Assembly (NCBI GenBank): GCA_965240325.2
Contig: OZ251234.1
Location: 682,001 to 746,000 of the forward strand
Reading direction: 5' to 3'
DNA length: 64,000 nt
Source of the DNA: Rebecca billardiae RCC1528
Lineage: Eukaryota; Haptophyta
Shown: piece after piece, positions 1 through 9,604 of the stretch
How the letters are laid out: every line of letters starts with the position of its first letter
Position numbering within the stretch: the stretch's first letter is position 1
Program-made: the position numbers and the translations under genes
Notes under the pieces: generated by a model
Seen by the model: only the letters and a program-made list of their open reading frames with translations
Told to the model about the DNA's origin: nothing
Databases searched by the model: none

Positions 1-2007
1 GCAGCAGCTGCCCCACCGGCTGCAGATGCCCCCGCCAGCGATGCGCAGGCGCCCGCTGCATTGGGGCCTGACCTTGCTCCAGCAGTCGCAGAGGCGAGCC
101 ACCCCCTGCCTGCACAGCTGCTGGGCCCGGTGCAGGAGGGCGCAGCAGCTGAGCCGCCAGCAGCAGCGCACGCTGGCCTGGCTGGCGCTGCGCTGCACGG
201 CACACAGAGTGGCAGCAGGCGGCGGCCCCGCTCGCCCGATGCAGACGCCCTGGCACACCAGGATGATAACGGTGTGAGTGGGCCCCCTGCCCAGCAGCGG
301 CGGTTGGCAGCAGCAGCAGGCTCCACACCTCGCACTGCTGGCCCCCCAATCGACGATGTGGCTGCCGGCCACGCTCAGCACCCTACTGCAGACCGGCAGC
401 CAGCAGTGCAGCTGCCACCTATACCCGCCTACGTTGCTGTCCAGCCACAGCGGCGCGGGGCGGCCACTGAGCTCCTGGCAGCAGTGGGGCATGCTGTGTA
501 CCCTACTTGCATGCATGGGGACTGCCTCCTGTTGGCAGCCATGGGCTATGTCGAGGAACGTGCAGCCGCAGTGGGCCCCTGCACCGCAGCCTACCAGGCA
601 GTCCGCTTCCTCAGGGCAGCTGCTGTGGACTGGGTGCTCGGCACAGCACGTCTCTCACGGACACACCGGCTTCAACTGGGGCTCGTGGATGCTGATGGAC
701 TGGAGGCAATCAGCATGTCTGACAGCTATAGGGCCACGTACCATGGGCAGGGTGCCCAGCCAACCCTGCACGAGTTCGCCGCGCCGCTCAGGGCTGCAGC
801 GAGCTACGGGGTCGATGGCAGGCTCGCCGCCGGTGGGGCGTCGAGGTACTGGCCCACTGTCATGATACCCGCCGTTGCGGCCGTCATGGGGCGTGACATC
901 GCAGTGTTCCAGCCGCGCGCCAGCCAGACTGCCCCTGCTGATGGGACAGCAGGCAGGCCAGAGAGCTCGGATGCAGTCGGGCACCTGGTGGCGTGCACGC
1001 TGTATAGGCACGTGCCGCGGTGGTCCAGCATGAACAACCCAGTGTATACGGACCCCCAACGCTGGCAACACCCACAGGGGGGCCCTGCAGGTGCTCCCGC
1101 TGACCCGCGCCAGCAACAGTCGGTACGCGAACGCCTCCTTGCGCGTGACCCAACTCTTGCAGCAGTGTACTTTGATGGCACCGGGCACTACGAGCCTGTG
1201 CTGCCGCTGCCGAGCCGACCGGGGCTCGAGCACAGGGAGCGCGGCCCCACAAGCAATCGGCGCGGCAAACAGCCCAGGGACCGGCCAGACGACTGCTCTG
1301 AGGACCATGGCACAGGTGCTGGTGATGGGCAGCGGCGGTTGCCAGACAGCTCTGCACTGCCTCCTCCCAGCACTGCTGCAGGCACCGGCAAGCGCCCTGT
1401 GCACAGGGGCTTCACAGGCAGCCCCCAGTCACCGGTGGCACGCTGCCCCCCGCTTGGACACCCCCCGGGGTGTAGCCAGGGAGGTGCCAGCAGCAGCGCC
1501 GGCGCGCAAGCACCACCAGTCGCGCCGCGTGGCGACCCCCCCGCTGTGGGGCGTGGCCCGCCGGCCAAACGGCGCAGCCCGGATTCCGATACCCTGCAGC
1601 AGCCTCTCTGGCCTGGCGCCCCCGCTCCTGACCAGCCCAGACCCCCGACGCCTGCGGTGCCTGAGGCCCCACCCCTGCGCAAGTCTGCCAGGCTGTGCCA
1701 GCGCCGCACGCGCGGAGCAGGCGCCACTGCAGCTCCTCACCAGCGAGACGACGCTTCGCGCGCACCCGGCGTGCAGGCACAGCCCGCCCTGGAGCAGCCC
1801 GCCGAGGCGGACCTTGGGCAGCAGCCATACATGCAGGTCGGCACACGCGGAGGGGTGGCACCAGTGCCGGCCCCAGCCCGCAAGCGCAAGCAGCCGGATG
1901 CCCCGGCCCTCGCCGCTGGTGAGCCAGCAAACCCTCCGGGCAACAGAACCCTGCCGCCTGCCTTGACCGTGAGGCCGACACGCCATACCGGGGCACATAT
2001 CACCTGA
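1..2007 (+). CDS. OTU-like cysteine protease domain protein, 5' partial
   Basis: The frame is open from the first base of the window to a TGA at 2005-2007 (668 visible codons), so the true start lies upstream; no convincing ATG is present near the left edge. The middle (about bases 500-1210) resembles an OTU deubiquitinase-type fold: a Cys box reading HGDCLLLAA with the candidate catalytic Cys codon at 523-525, a central MGRDIAVFQP stretch like the OTU LGRPIxVY strand, and a FDGTGHYEPVL box with the candidate catalytic His at 1186-1188. Established knowledge: OTU domains cleave ubiquitin-type linkages and are also carried by large eukaryotic transposons and giant viruses. The rest is Pro/Ala/Arg-rich, low complexity and basic at the C-terminus. 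No transposase is visible beside it, so host gene versus transposon cargo is undecided. The aspartate of the usual DGxC motif is shifted (GDC), so activity is uncertain. Confidence 0.5.
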   Translation, partial: AAAAPPAADAPASDAQAPAALGPDLAPAVAEASHPLPAQLLGPVQEGAAAEPPAAAHAGLAGAALHGTQSGSRRRPRSPDADALAHQDDNGVSGPPAQQRRLAAAAGSTPRTAGPPIDDVAAGHAQHPTADRQPAVQLPPIPAYVAVQPQRRGAATELLAAVGHAVYPTCMHGDCLLLAAMGYVEERAAAVGPCTAAYQAVRFLRAAAVDWVLGTARLSRTHRLQLGLVDADGLEAISMSDSYRATYHGQGAQPTLHEFAAPLRAAASYGVDGRLAAGGASRYWPTVMIPAVAAVMGRDIAVFQPRASQTAPADGTAGRPESSDAVGHLVACTLYRHVPRWSSMNNPVYTDPQRWQHPQGGPAGAPADPRQQQSVRERLLARDPTLAAVYFDGTGHYEPVLPLPSRPGLEHRERGPTSNRRGKQPRDRPDDCSEDHGTGAGDGQRRLPDSSALPPPSTAAGTGKRPVHRGFTGSPQSPVARCPPLGHPPGCSQGGASSSAGAQAPPVAPRGDPPAVGRGPPAKRRSPDSDTLQQPLWPGAPAPDQPRPPTPAVPEAPPLRKSARLCQRRTRGAGATAAPHQRDDASRAPGVQAQPALEQPAEADLGQQPYMQVGTRGGVAPVPAPARKRKQPDAPALAAGEPANPPGNRTLPPALTVRPTRHTGAHIT

Positions 2008-2204
2008 GGGCCAGGCCTTCTGTGTGATAAGCTACCCCAGTCATGCCGCTTGATACACGCCTTCCCCAACCGACAGTGGGGCTCCACGTTCCTTCCTACA
2101 TCCTCATCCTGTCGGCGCGCTGTTGCATCGGCGCCCAGTCGGCGAGTTCGGACGACGACGTTTTGTGGACGACGGTGGGGCGAGGACGACGGGCGCTGGC
2201 GCGC

Positions 2205-2366
2205 CGCGAGGCGGCCGCAGCCCTCATCCAGGCCTCGCAGGCGGACGGCTGAACGAATTTTTCCGGCGGCGCTACCATCGGCGACGGCTTCATGGGCGGT
2301 GACAGTTGGCGGGCGTCAATCTCGCCTGCCTGAGCTGTGTGCGTCTCTTATTCTTAGTAAACTGTA
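2205..2366 (+). mobile_element. Partial copy of small TIR element (same family as 54672-54922)
   Basis: This segment matches, in inverted orientation, the interior and one end of the element at 54672-54922, including the shared end that finishes TTCTTAGTAAACTG followed by TA at 2365-2366. Only one terminal inverted repeat is intact, so it is a fragment. The family ends start with CAGT and are bordered by TA, as in Tc1/mariner-pogo non-autonomous elements. Confidence 0.6.
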
Positions 2367-2380
2367 CCGAGCTCAGCGGA

Positions 2381-2550
2381 TGTACCATGGTACACTTTGG
2401 TACAGAATTGGTACACTGTTGGTACATGTCAGAGATGTACCAAATGTACCAATGGTGTACCAATCATGTACCAATGTGTACCAACGCATCCTGACAATGT
2501 ACCAAATGTCATTGGGTGTACCATGGTACACTTAGTTACACTTTGGTACA
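2381..2550. repeat. Array of palindromic TGGTACA/TGTACCA motifs
   Basis: About 170 bases contain a dense series of GGTACA and its complement TGTACC, first mostly as TGGTACA, then mostly as TGTACCA, then reversed again. The core GGTACC occurs at both ends. The arrangement is irregular in spacing and can fold on itself. No coding signal is seen. Confidence 0.75.
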
Positions 2551-2671
2551 TCTTGAGCTGGCCGCGATACCTAAAGCCGAACGAGCACACGCCGCCCTCC
2601 GCGTCCACCACCAGTCTGTGCCCGAGAGCGCGCTCTGAGCGGGCCCGGCAGCCGCGCCGGGAGCCGCACGG

Positions 2672-3026
2672 GCCCGGCAGCCGCGCCCGCTCCTTCCCGA
2701 CCACGCCGCGCACGGCGCGCTCGCGGCCGGCTGCGGCGCGGCAAGGCTGGCCTTGAGGTCGCGCGTGCGTGCGCGCTGCTCTGAGACGAGGCGAAAGAGG
2801 CGTGGCGCAAGTCGCGCGGCGCAGGAGGGCGCCAGATGCTCTCCCGCAACAGCCCGTCCGCACGCGCCGGCTCTGCGGGCACATCCGCGCCCGCAGCGCC
2901 GTGCCCCGTGCGCGCCCCGCCAGCGGAGCACCGCCCTCGCCGCCGCCGCCCGGCGCTCAGGGAAAAACCTTGAGGTGATGTCGCGCTGGCCGCTCGCTGG
3001 GAGCTCCCGGCCCGGACCTCCCTTGG
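2672..3026 (+). repeat. Dispersed third copy of the 7.2-8.3 kb inverted-repeat unit
   Basis: The segment matches the arm at 7949-8345 in the same orientation with scattered substitutions and ends at the same CTCCCTTGG boundary. It is a single diverged copy without a partner nearby. The open frames crossing it in several phases are GC-rich shadow frames. Confidence 0.75.
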
Positions 3027-3292
3027 ACCCGTTCACACGTTCGACGAGTGAAGGTCCAGGCTCCGCAGTCTGCTGCCAGCCAAGCCGTTCAAAGGCGTTA
3101 CACGGCACCCTCCGCCCCTGCTTTATACTAGCAGTGCGGCCCGAGTGGCCGAGTCACTGTAGGCATCGTCCGGGAGTGTGAGTGATCGCCCGACTCGTCA
3201 TCAGCATCGGAGACAGAGCAGTCGGGCCACAGCAGTACTTAGTGACAGTCAGCTCGTTCGGGCCAGCGGCATTAATACTCGACTACGGCGGA

Positions 3293-4402
3293 TCAGACAG
3301 CGCCGAGTGTCCTTTCTGTTGGGCTGTTGGCGGTGTAGTTCTTTGCGCACGCCACCAACCCGGGCTCCTCCTTGACCTGCTGCCGCACCTCCTTGATCCA
3401 GTTACCCCTCAGGCCACTGCGTATCCACGAGAGCTTGAGCGGCGAGCCGCCTCGGACGATCGCGTAGTCCAGCTGCCAGTTCACTGTGTTGTTCATGAGA
3501 GGCTCCCAGAACTCGAAGTGGGCGGGCCTGGCCGGGCAGGAGCGCCACTTCTCCACGCCCTGACTGATGAAGCCGACAGCGCCGTGCAGGCTGAACGCAA
3601 ACGCCATGTCGTGCTTCGGCTCGGCGGTGTGCGCGAGAGTGTCGTTGGGCAAGATGTCTGGCGGCCGCACGTTGGGCACGCGCAGGAGCATGTCGGGCCG
3701 CAGCCGCACGTAGGTGCGGTACGGCGTCGGCCGGTAGCGCCGCGAGTACTCGTACGCGTCCTTGAAGCAGCTGGCCGTGTGGTGGAACTGGGTGGCGGCG
3801 ATGCTCGGGCAGCTGGCTAGCAGCGGGTCCAGTCTGAGCACCACGGCGGGGCGCAGCGCGTGCAGCAGCGCCTCGTCCAGCCCGCAATCATCGTACGCGC
3901 CATGGTGGCCCCGGTTCATGGCGTTGTGCCGCGTGTGGTAGTACACGAACACGTCGGCGCGCCACTGGCTCAGCAGCGTGGCGTGCGAGCGCGCGACCAT
4001 CGGCATACTGAAAGAGCGCAGCTCTCCGACCAGGCACACAGCCACGCCGCCATCGCCGCGCTCGAACGCGGCCCTGTACTTGCAGCTCGCGTTGGCCGGG
4101 ATCCGCAGCGCGTCCATGTTCTTGATCACGCGTGTGACCTCGGGCTTGCCGCGTCGCCCCGGCGAGGGACGAGCAGGTCGGGACGGCAAGGCGTTGGCTG
4201 CGCCGCCCAGCCAACGCGGCTCACTGCTGACATTGTCGGCCGGCGCAAACTCGTGGACGCCGCCAGCACCGACCAGCGGCCACGGCAGGGTGTGGATGGG
4301 GGACGCGGCCCCGGCTGACATGGGCACGACCCAGCACGCCAGCATCGCGATGATGTGCGTCGCGATGCACCGCCGACGGACGGGACGAATGTGGCGTGCC
4401 AT
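3293..4402 (-). CDS. Secretory glycosyltransferase-like protein, single exon
   Basis: Encodes 369 residues from ATG at 4402; an in-frame upstream ATG at 4531 would put 43 polar residues before the leader, so 4402 is preferred. The N-terminus (MARHIRPVRRRC then a hydrophobic IIAMLACWVV run) looks like a signal anchor. The core contains VAVCLVGELRSF, a segment typical of algal and giant-virus glycosyltransferase-like proteins, followed by DVFVYYHTR and later YVRLRPDMLL, resembling the RxRPD box of nucleotide-sugar transferases. Tryptophan- and asparagine-rich sites (NNTVNWQ, NYTANS) follow. Inference: a Golgi/ER luminal transferase acting on surface glycans; donor and acceptor sugars cannot be told. 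A TATA-like site lies about 75 bases upstream, and the acidic exon at 4582 diverges from it with about 180 bases between. Confidence 0.6.
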   Translation of the reverse strand: MARHIRPVRRRCIATHIIAMLACWVVPMSAGAASPIHTLPWPLVGAGGVHEFAPADNVSSEPRWLGGAANALPSRPARPSPGRRGKPEVTRVIKNMDALRIPANASCKYRAAFERGDGGVAVCLVGELRSFSMPMVARSHATLLSQWRADVFVYYHTRHNAMNRGHHGAYDDCGLDEALLHALRPAVVLRLDPLLASCPSIAATQFHHTASCFKDAYEYSRRYRPTPYRTYVRLRPDMLLRVPNVRPPDILPNDTLAHTAEPKHDMAFAFSLHGAVGFISQGVEKWRSCPARPAHFEFWEPLMNNTVNWQLDYAIVRGGSPLKLSWIRSGLRGNWIKEVRQQVKEEPGLVACAKNYTANSPTERTLGAV

Positions 4403-4478
4403 TGCACTGCGGCCGGGATCCAACCGGTCCGCAGACCCTGGCTGATTGAGACCCCGCGACGTCGATTCCACCCAAGGC

Positions 4479-4484
4479 TTATAT
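4479..4484 (-). promoter_or_regulatory. TATA-like box upstream of the glycosyltransferase-like gene
   Basis: On the minus strand this reads GATATAAG, about 75 bases before the ATG at 4402, in an otherwise GC-rich intergenic space. Position and sequence fit a core promoter, but this is inference only. Confidence 0.3.
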
Positions 4485-4581
4485 CTCCTAAACCCCTGGA
4501 CGGCTACCCAGCCACGACATACAACGGACAACCCACAGCGTCGCGGGCGGGACCGGGGCGCGAGCCGAGCGGATGTAGGGC

Positions 4582-4870
4582 ATGGAGGGTGCAGCCCCGG
4601 GCGAGGGGGCTGCCCTTCACGACTCGACGAACGCCAACGGCATGCTCGGCGCTGGAGCGGATTGCCCCCCTCATCCCCTTCCTGACCGTACTGCCGCGGC
4701 CGGTGGACACGATGCCAAGGAGGACGACGACGTCGAGGACGAGGAGGATGAGCCCCTTGTCAACCTGGAGGAGTCGAGCGACGACGAGTTTGGGGAGGAG
4801 GGGGGGGAGGGAGGGGCCGACGAGGGGACTGGCGATGGTGGGCCGCCGCCGCCGCCGCGCGCCGGCAGCG
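4582..4870 (+). CDS. Acidic N-terminal exon of an unrecognised protein (tentative)
   Basis: An ATG at 4582 opens a frame whose composition differs from the Ala/Arg-rich shadow frames around it: a strongly acidic stretch (EDDDVEDEEDEPLVNLEES then DDEFGEEGGEGG) followed by a polyproline run. The frame reaches a canonical donor GTGAGT at 4871, after which the reading becomes low complexity, so I end the exon there (phase 1). Downstream exons could not be identified. Its start lies 180 bases from the divergent glycosyltransferase-like gene, consistent with a shared promoter region. No family is recognised. Confidence 0.3.
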
Positions 4871-5295
4871 GTGAGTCTCCTCGGGCGAAGGCGACGAGGA
4901 GGGCGGCGGCGCTGGGGGTGCACGCGAGCTCGCCCGCGCGTTGTGTGCGCAGCCACGCTGCGCGCAGAGCAGCCACAGCGCCGCGCCCGCCCACTGCGCA
5001 AGAAGCCGCTGCGCCGCGCGCGGTGGCGGCGGCGGCGCCTCCGCGCCGCGCGCCGCCGCCGCCCGCCTCGGCTGCGGCCGCGGCACGCGCACGGCTTGCG
5101 GCTTGCGGCTTGCGGCAGCGCGGGCAGCTGCGGTGCGGCGAGCGCGCACAGCGCGCCCTCGAGCGAGCCCCATAGCCGCGCGAGCGCACCCGCGCGGCCG
5201 AGCGCACCCGCGTACGTTGGGTCGCGCGCCAGCGCCCACACGGCCACGGCCGCATGCGCCGCCGTCCGCCACGAGGGCGCGGTGCAGAGGTGCGC

Positions 5296-6960
5296 CTATT
5301 TTGGAGGCGCGCGCCGTCGAGGCGCGCACGGGGCGGGCAGGAGGGCGGGTGGGGGCAGGGGGAGCGGCGGCGGCGGCGGCGGCGCGTTGCGCGAGCCGCG
5401 GCGCACGCCCGCGCTGATCTTGAATCTCGACGGTGGCGGTAGGGCGGCCGCGGCGGCCGCGTGCGCGCGGCGCGCGCACGCGGCCGCCGCGCGCGCGTCT
5501 ACCGACGGCAGCGCGGCCTCTGCGACGGCGGCACGGTGCTGCGGGGGCGGCGGCGGCGCGACGGCGTCGGCGGTGGCGCGCTCGCGCAGCCTCTGAAGCG
5601 CGCACGCGCAGTGCCACTGCGTGTGCAGCAGCGCGCCGCTCAGCTGCCGCCGCTCCGCGCCGCCGCCGCGGTGCGCGCGGCGCGCGCCCGCCTCGGTCGG
5701 ACGCGCCCGCGCCCGCTGCGCCGTCGCCGGCTGCTGCGTCGTCGGCGACGGCGGCGGGTCGAGTGCGGAGAGGAGGTGGACGAGCCAGTGCAGCCCGGAC
5801 TGCGTGACGTCCGCGTCCGCCTCCGCCACCGCCACCGCCTCCGCCACAGCCTTCGCCCGCCCCGCCCCCCAGCGCCGGTCTCACCACCCAGGCGGCGCCC
5901 CGGGGCCGGCGCGCGCTGCGCCGCCCGCGCGCGCCGCCTCGAGCGACCAGCCGCCGCCGTCGCCGCCGTCGTCGGCGGCGATCGCGGCGGTGAGCGGCGA
6001 GGGCGGCAGCCCGTCGGGCGGCGGCGGCGGCGCGCCACCGCCCTCCGCGCCGCCCTTCGACGCCGAACTCTCACGCCGCTGCCTCCGACCCGCCCCGCCG
6101 CGCCGCGCGGGCGAGCGCTCGGATGACAAACCCTGGGCGGCGGCGTGGGCGGCGAGGCGACGCGCCCTCCGCCGCCGACGGAGGAGGTGCCGGAGGGCGT
6201 GCGCGTGAGGTCGGCGGCAGTGTGCGCGGCGGCGCTGGGCGAGTGCGCCAGCCGCTCGGGCATCACGTGCCCCGCCGCCGCCCAGGCTCCCGCGCTCGGC
6301 CGCGCGCCACGCCGCCGCGCGGTGCGAGCGCAGACAGAGGCCTGTTGACCGGTAGGTCAGATTAGCGATGCAGCCTGCGGAGAGGGTGGCGCACGCGTCG
6401 GACTCGGCAGGGTCGAGCGCGCAGTGCGCGATCACCTCGAGCAGCAGCTGCGCCACCTCGTACGCGCGCAGCGTCGGCGCGTCCGGCCGCATCACCTGGC
6501 ACTGCCCACATGGCCCACAGCGAGCACAGCAGCACGCTGCCAGCGTAGATACGCCGTTGGCGCGCGGCGCGGCGGCGGCGGCCGAACCGGCGGCGGCGGC
6601 GCGCGGGCGGCCGCCGCCAGCGAGGGTGAGGACGGACATGCCGTCCGGCGCGCCTCCCTCGTCCGCGCCGCCACCACCGCCCTCGCTCCTTTCAGCCGCC
6701 GCCCCCGCCGCCTCCGCCTCCGCCTCCGCCGCGCATGCCGCCGCGCCTGCGCGCGCCGCTCGCGCGTGCGCAGCAATGCCAATGGACGCCACAATGTCCT
6801 GCACCAGCGGCTCGAGCTCGAGCTGGCGGAGCGCGTCGAGGCCCTGGTTGGTGACGAAGGGCGAGGCGGCCGAACCGCCGAGCGCCGCGCTCACCTGCGA
6901 TGACGCGCTGCGCAACACCGCGGCCGCCCGGCCGCGCGAAAAAAAATCGGATTGCGCCAT
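5296..6960 (-). CDS. Armadillo/HEAT-like protein, probable multi-exon gene (boundaries uncertain)
   Basis: The likely start is ATG at 6960 (MAQSDFFSRGRAAA; the frame also runs three codons upstream from a TTG). Segments with protein-like character are: helical pieces NQGLDALRQLELEPLVQDI and YEVAQLLLEVIAHCALDPAE followed by GCIANLTYRSTG (before about 6340), then in other frames ERLAHSPSAAAHTAADLTRT (around 6230) and VTQSGLHWLVHLLSALDPPP (around 5800). Leu-rich helices with GCIANL suggest ARM/HEAT-type repeats (inference). The frame changes imply introns, but the extreme GC content hides splice sites. A diverged second copy at 37690-38728 preserves the same blocks in the same order, which supports real exons here. 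Function unknown. Confidence 0.35.
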
Positions 6961-7230
6961 CCGGGCCAAGCGGAAGCATTGTCAGCAAGGGCCGCCCGGG
7001 TGGCCGGGTCAGGTCTCGCCGATCCAGCGGAGTCCGGCGCCGGAGCTTTTCCATGGCAGATTTTTGGAGCGGAGCGGCCGCGCGGGGCCGCCGCCGCTGT
7101 GGCGGGCCGCTCGGGGCGTGCACGGCGTGGGCTCGTGCGGCCGCTGCTGCGCACGCCGAGCGATCTGGCGCGGTCTCGCGGCTTGTTGATGGCCTCGCGC
7201 GCCGCTGGATCGGCGACCCTGACTGAGCAA

Positions 7231-7630
7231 CCAAGGGAGGTCCGGGCCGGGAGCTCCCAGGCCGGAGCGGCCAGCGCGACATCACTCCGAAGTTTTCCCT
7301 GAGCGCCGGGCGGCGGCGGCGGCGAGGGCGAGTGCTCCCCTGGCGGGGCGCGCACGGGGCACGGCGCAGCGGGCGCGGATGTGCCCGCAGAGCCGGCGCG
7401 TGCGGACGGGCTGTTGCGGGAGAGCATCTGGCGACCTCCTGCGCCGCGCGTCTTGCGCCACGCCTCTTTCGCCTCGGCTCGGGGCAGCGCGCACGTGCGC
7501 GCCGCCTCAAGGCCAGCCTTGCCGCGCCGCAGCCGGCCGCACGCGCGCCGTGCGCGGCGCGGTCGGGAAGGAACGGGCGCTGCTGCCGGGCGAGATGGCG
7601 ACACCATACGCGCACGCCATGCCGCCCCGC
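7231..7630. repeat. Left arm of 400-bp inverted repeat (IR-A)
   Basis: The segment starting CCAAGGGAGGTCC is the near-perfect reverse complement of 7949-8345. The outer ends are sharp: homology stops immediately outside CCAAGG/CCTTGG. The spacer 7631-7948 is unique. Overlapping frames in five phases are shadows caused by high GC. Confidence 0.9.
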
Positions 7631-7948
7631 CACGCCTTGACGACCGTGTCGTCGGTCCGTTTGCATGCCTCTTTGACTTGTCACAAATGGCGTGCACGGC
7701 CTCGCGGTCGTGACCCTTGTCGGGACGATCATTGAGACGCAGAACAGTGCCAGACGGGCGCGCGGGCTACTACAGTGCGTGGATGTTCATCACTGCGTGG
7801 TCATGTAGAAGTGCGGAATGCGACGCTTTCCTCGCGCTGGTGCTCTTTCATCATCTTCTTCGAGCTCAGGTCTGGCTTGGCACTGATTCAAGTGATCAGC
7901 ACTCGTCAACAGCTGTGCAGATCTATTGCCGTGCCCTGTCGCGGCATC

Positions 7949-8345
7949 GCGGGGCGGCATGGCGTGCGCGTATGGTGTCGCCATCTCGCCCGGCAGCAGC
8001 GCCCGTTCCTTCCCGACCGCGCCGCGCACGGCGCGCGCGCGGCCGGCTGCGGCGCGGCAAGGCTGGCCTTGAGGCGGCGCGCACGTGCGCGCTGCCCCGA
8101 GCCGAGGCGAAAGAGGCGTGGCGCAAGACGCGCGGCGCAGGAGGTCGCCAGATGCTCTCCCGCAACAGCCCGTCCGCACGCGCCGGCTCTGCGGGCACAT
8201 CCGCGCCCGCTGCGCCGTGCCCCGTGCGCGCCCCGCCAGGGGAGCACTCGCCCTCGCCGCCGCCGCCGCCCGGCGCTCAGGGAAAACTTCGGAGTGATGT
8301 CGCGCTGGCCGCTCGCTGGGAGCTCCCGGCCCGGACCTCCCTTGG
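7949..8345. repeat. Right arm of 400-bp inverted repeat (IR-A)
   Basis: Reverse complement of 7231-7630, differing at only a few positions, including a GGCCGG/GGCCGCTC difference near the outer end. Together with the diverged copy at 2672-3026 it defines a dispersed family. Confidence 0.9.
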
Positions 8346-8649
8346 AGCAACCACCCTTCCGGCACAAGGGCCCTTGCTGGTGCGCAGGGCATTGTGTGTA
8401 TCTTCAAATCTGGGAACCAGCGCGCACGACAGTATCTGGGTAGACCGAAATGTTCGCCCGAAGGTATCGCGAAACTGTGGGTTCATGAATGAAGGTTCGG
8501 TGGGGTGGTCGATATTCGACGCGTGGCCCAGGAACCCAGCGCTTTTGGTTTGTTGCCAACCATTCGAGGCTCCGTCGTGGGGTGTGAGTTACAAAAGTGG
8601 GTTTGGGCAAGGGGTCTTACAAATAACCAGGGACCGTCGCTCGCACTTT

Positions 8650-8814
8650 CCGCGGCTGCGAGTAGAGTGAACTCGCACTCGCACTTTTGAGGGGACTTTG
8701 CGAGTGCACTGCGAGTTGAACTCGCAGGCCCACTGGGCGGAATGGGCGGCTGCGAGTGCGAGTGCGAGTAAAGTGCGAGTCCCAACTCGCAAAGTGCGAG
8801 TCCCAACTGGCAAC
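8650..8814. repeat. ACTCGC/GCGAGT hexamer array, downstream side of BED exon
   Basis: The hexamer GCGAGT and its complement recur more than ten times in about 165 bases, with the pattern TTTGCGAGT...GAACTCGCAGGCCCACTGGG and then tandem GAGTGC units. A related array with the same order (TTTGCGAGTTGACTCGCAAGCCCGCTGGG) lies at 9605-9800 on the other side of the BED zinc-finger exon. Confidence 0.8.
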
Positions 8815-8841
8815 GTGTCCGGGGGCGCAGCCCCCGGACAC
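8815..8841. other. Perfect 12-bp stem, 3-nt loop hairpin
   Basis: GTGTCCGGGGGC is followed by GCA and the exact complement GCCCCCGGACAC. More G/C palindromes follow up to about 8885. It sits at the inner edge of the hexamer array, so it may be part of the same transposon end. Confidence 0.8.
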
Positions 8842-8939
8842 GCCCAGCGGGGGGTCCGGGGGGCCTCCCCCGGGGCCCCGCCGGCCTGAGGCGAAGAAAT
8901 TTTTTGGCCCTATTTGGCCCTATTAGAGCATGCCTTACA

Positions 8940-9526
8940 CCCGACCCGCCGCCCTGACCACCCTGCCACCGCGCCTGCGTCGCCAGCTGTTTGTCGGCGC
9001 GCGACACCTTCTTGAAGCCCGCAGCGAGGAGGCCCGATTGCTTGAGCTGCTTCTCGACGGGCATACTCACCGACATGCCCACCTGCTGCATGGTCCGCTT
9101 CGCCCCCAGCGCTGCCTCGTCCGCCTTGATGGAGGCCTTCTTGCTGTACTCGGTCAGCGGGTGCATCGTCTTCAGGTGGTTGCCCGCGTTTGTGATCGTG
9201 AAGACCGACTTGCCCCCCTTCGAGCGCACCTTGTCGAGGGGGAGCGTGAAGCGCTGGCCGCATCCCGGCATGACGCACACGTGCGTGTACAGCTTCGGGT
9301 TGCTCGACTGACTGCCCACCTGAACGTACGAGAAGTCGGTCGGCGCCGCTTGCGAGATGGGGTGGACGTGCGTCCACAAGAGCGAGACACCTTTGCCGTT
9401 GGGGGGCAGATCGAGCCAGGCCGGGTCGATCACCCCGCGCTGGTTCGACAGCGACCAGACGGTGATCTCGGCAGCCGGCGCCGACGCAGGCGCCGAAGCG
9501 ACCGGCGCCGCCGATGAGCTCGCCAT
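8940..9526 (-). CDS. BED-type zinc-finger protein exon, hAT-transposon-like
   Basis: ATG at 9526 opens a frame that runs to 8483, but protein-like sequence fades at about 8940, where a splice donor or decay is likely, so I end it there. After an Ala/Ser-rich leader come a WSLSNQRGVIDPAWLDLP segment, then a zinc finger: HVCVMPGCGQRFTLP (Cys-x4-Cys) and NAGNHLKTMHP (His-x4-His), the layout of BED fingers in hAT transposases and domesticated relatives. A basic LysArg-rich region follows. No DDE catalytic core or dimerisation domain is visible in the window, so this is either a first exon with the rest deleted, or a domesticated/defective fragment. It is flanked on both sides by ACTCGC hexamer arrays, which could be its binding sites. 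Confidence 0.5.
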
Positions 9527-9604
9527 TTGCCGCCCTGGGCGGGGGCAGCGAGGCTTTGACGCTTTGTGACTCGCCTGCCGTGCAGGCGGTCACGAGGCCG
9601 CCCA

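Noticed and set aside
3130-3200. Possible tRNA (GCGGCCCGAGTGGCCGAGTC resembles a Ser/Leu tRNA start)
   Set aside because: No matching acceptor stem, anticodon arm or T-loop (GGTTCGA-type) box follows at the right distance.
4760-5887. Long Ala/Arg/Gly-rich open frames on both strands
   Set aside because: Open in most of the six frames at once because of very high GC; composition is shadow-like. Only the acidic exon and the minus-strand armadillo-like blocks are supported.
8483-8939. C-terminal part of the BED zinc-finger frame
   Set aside because: It reads through G/C hairpins and the hexamer array and has no protein-like features.
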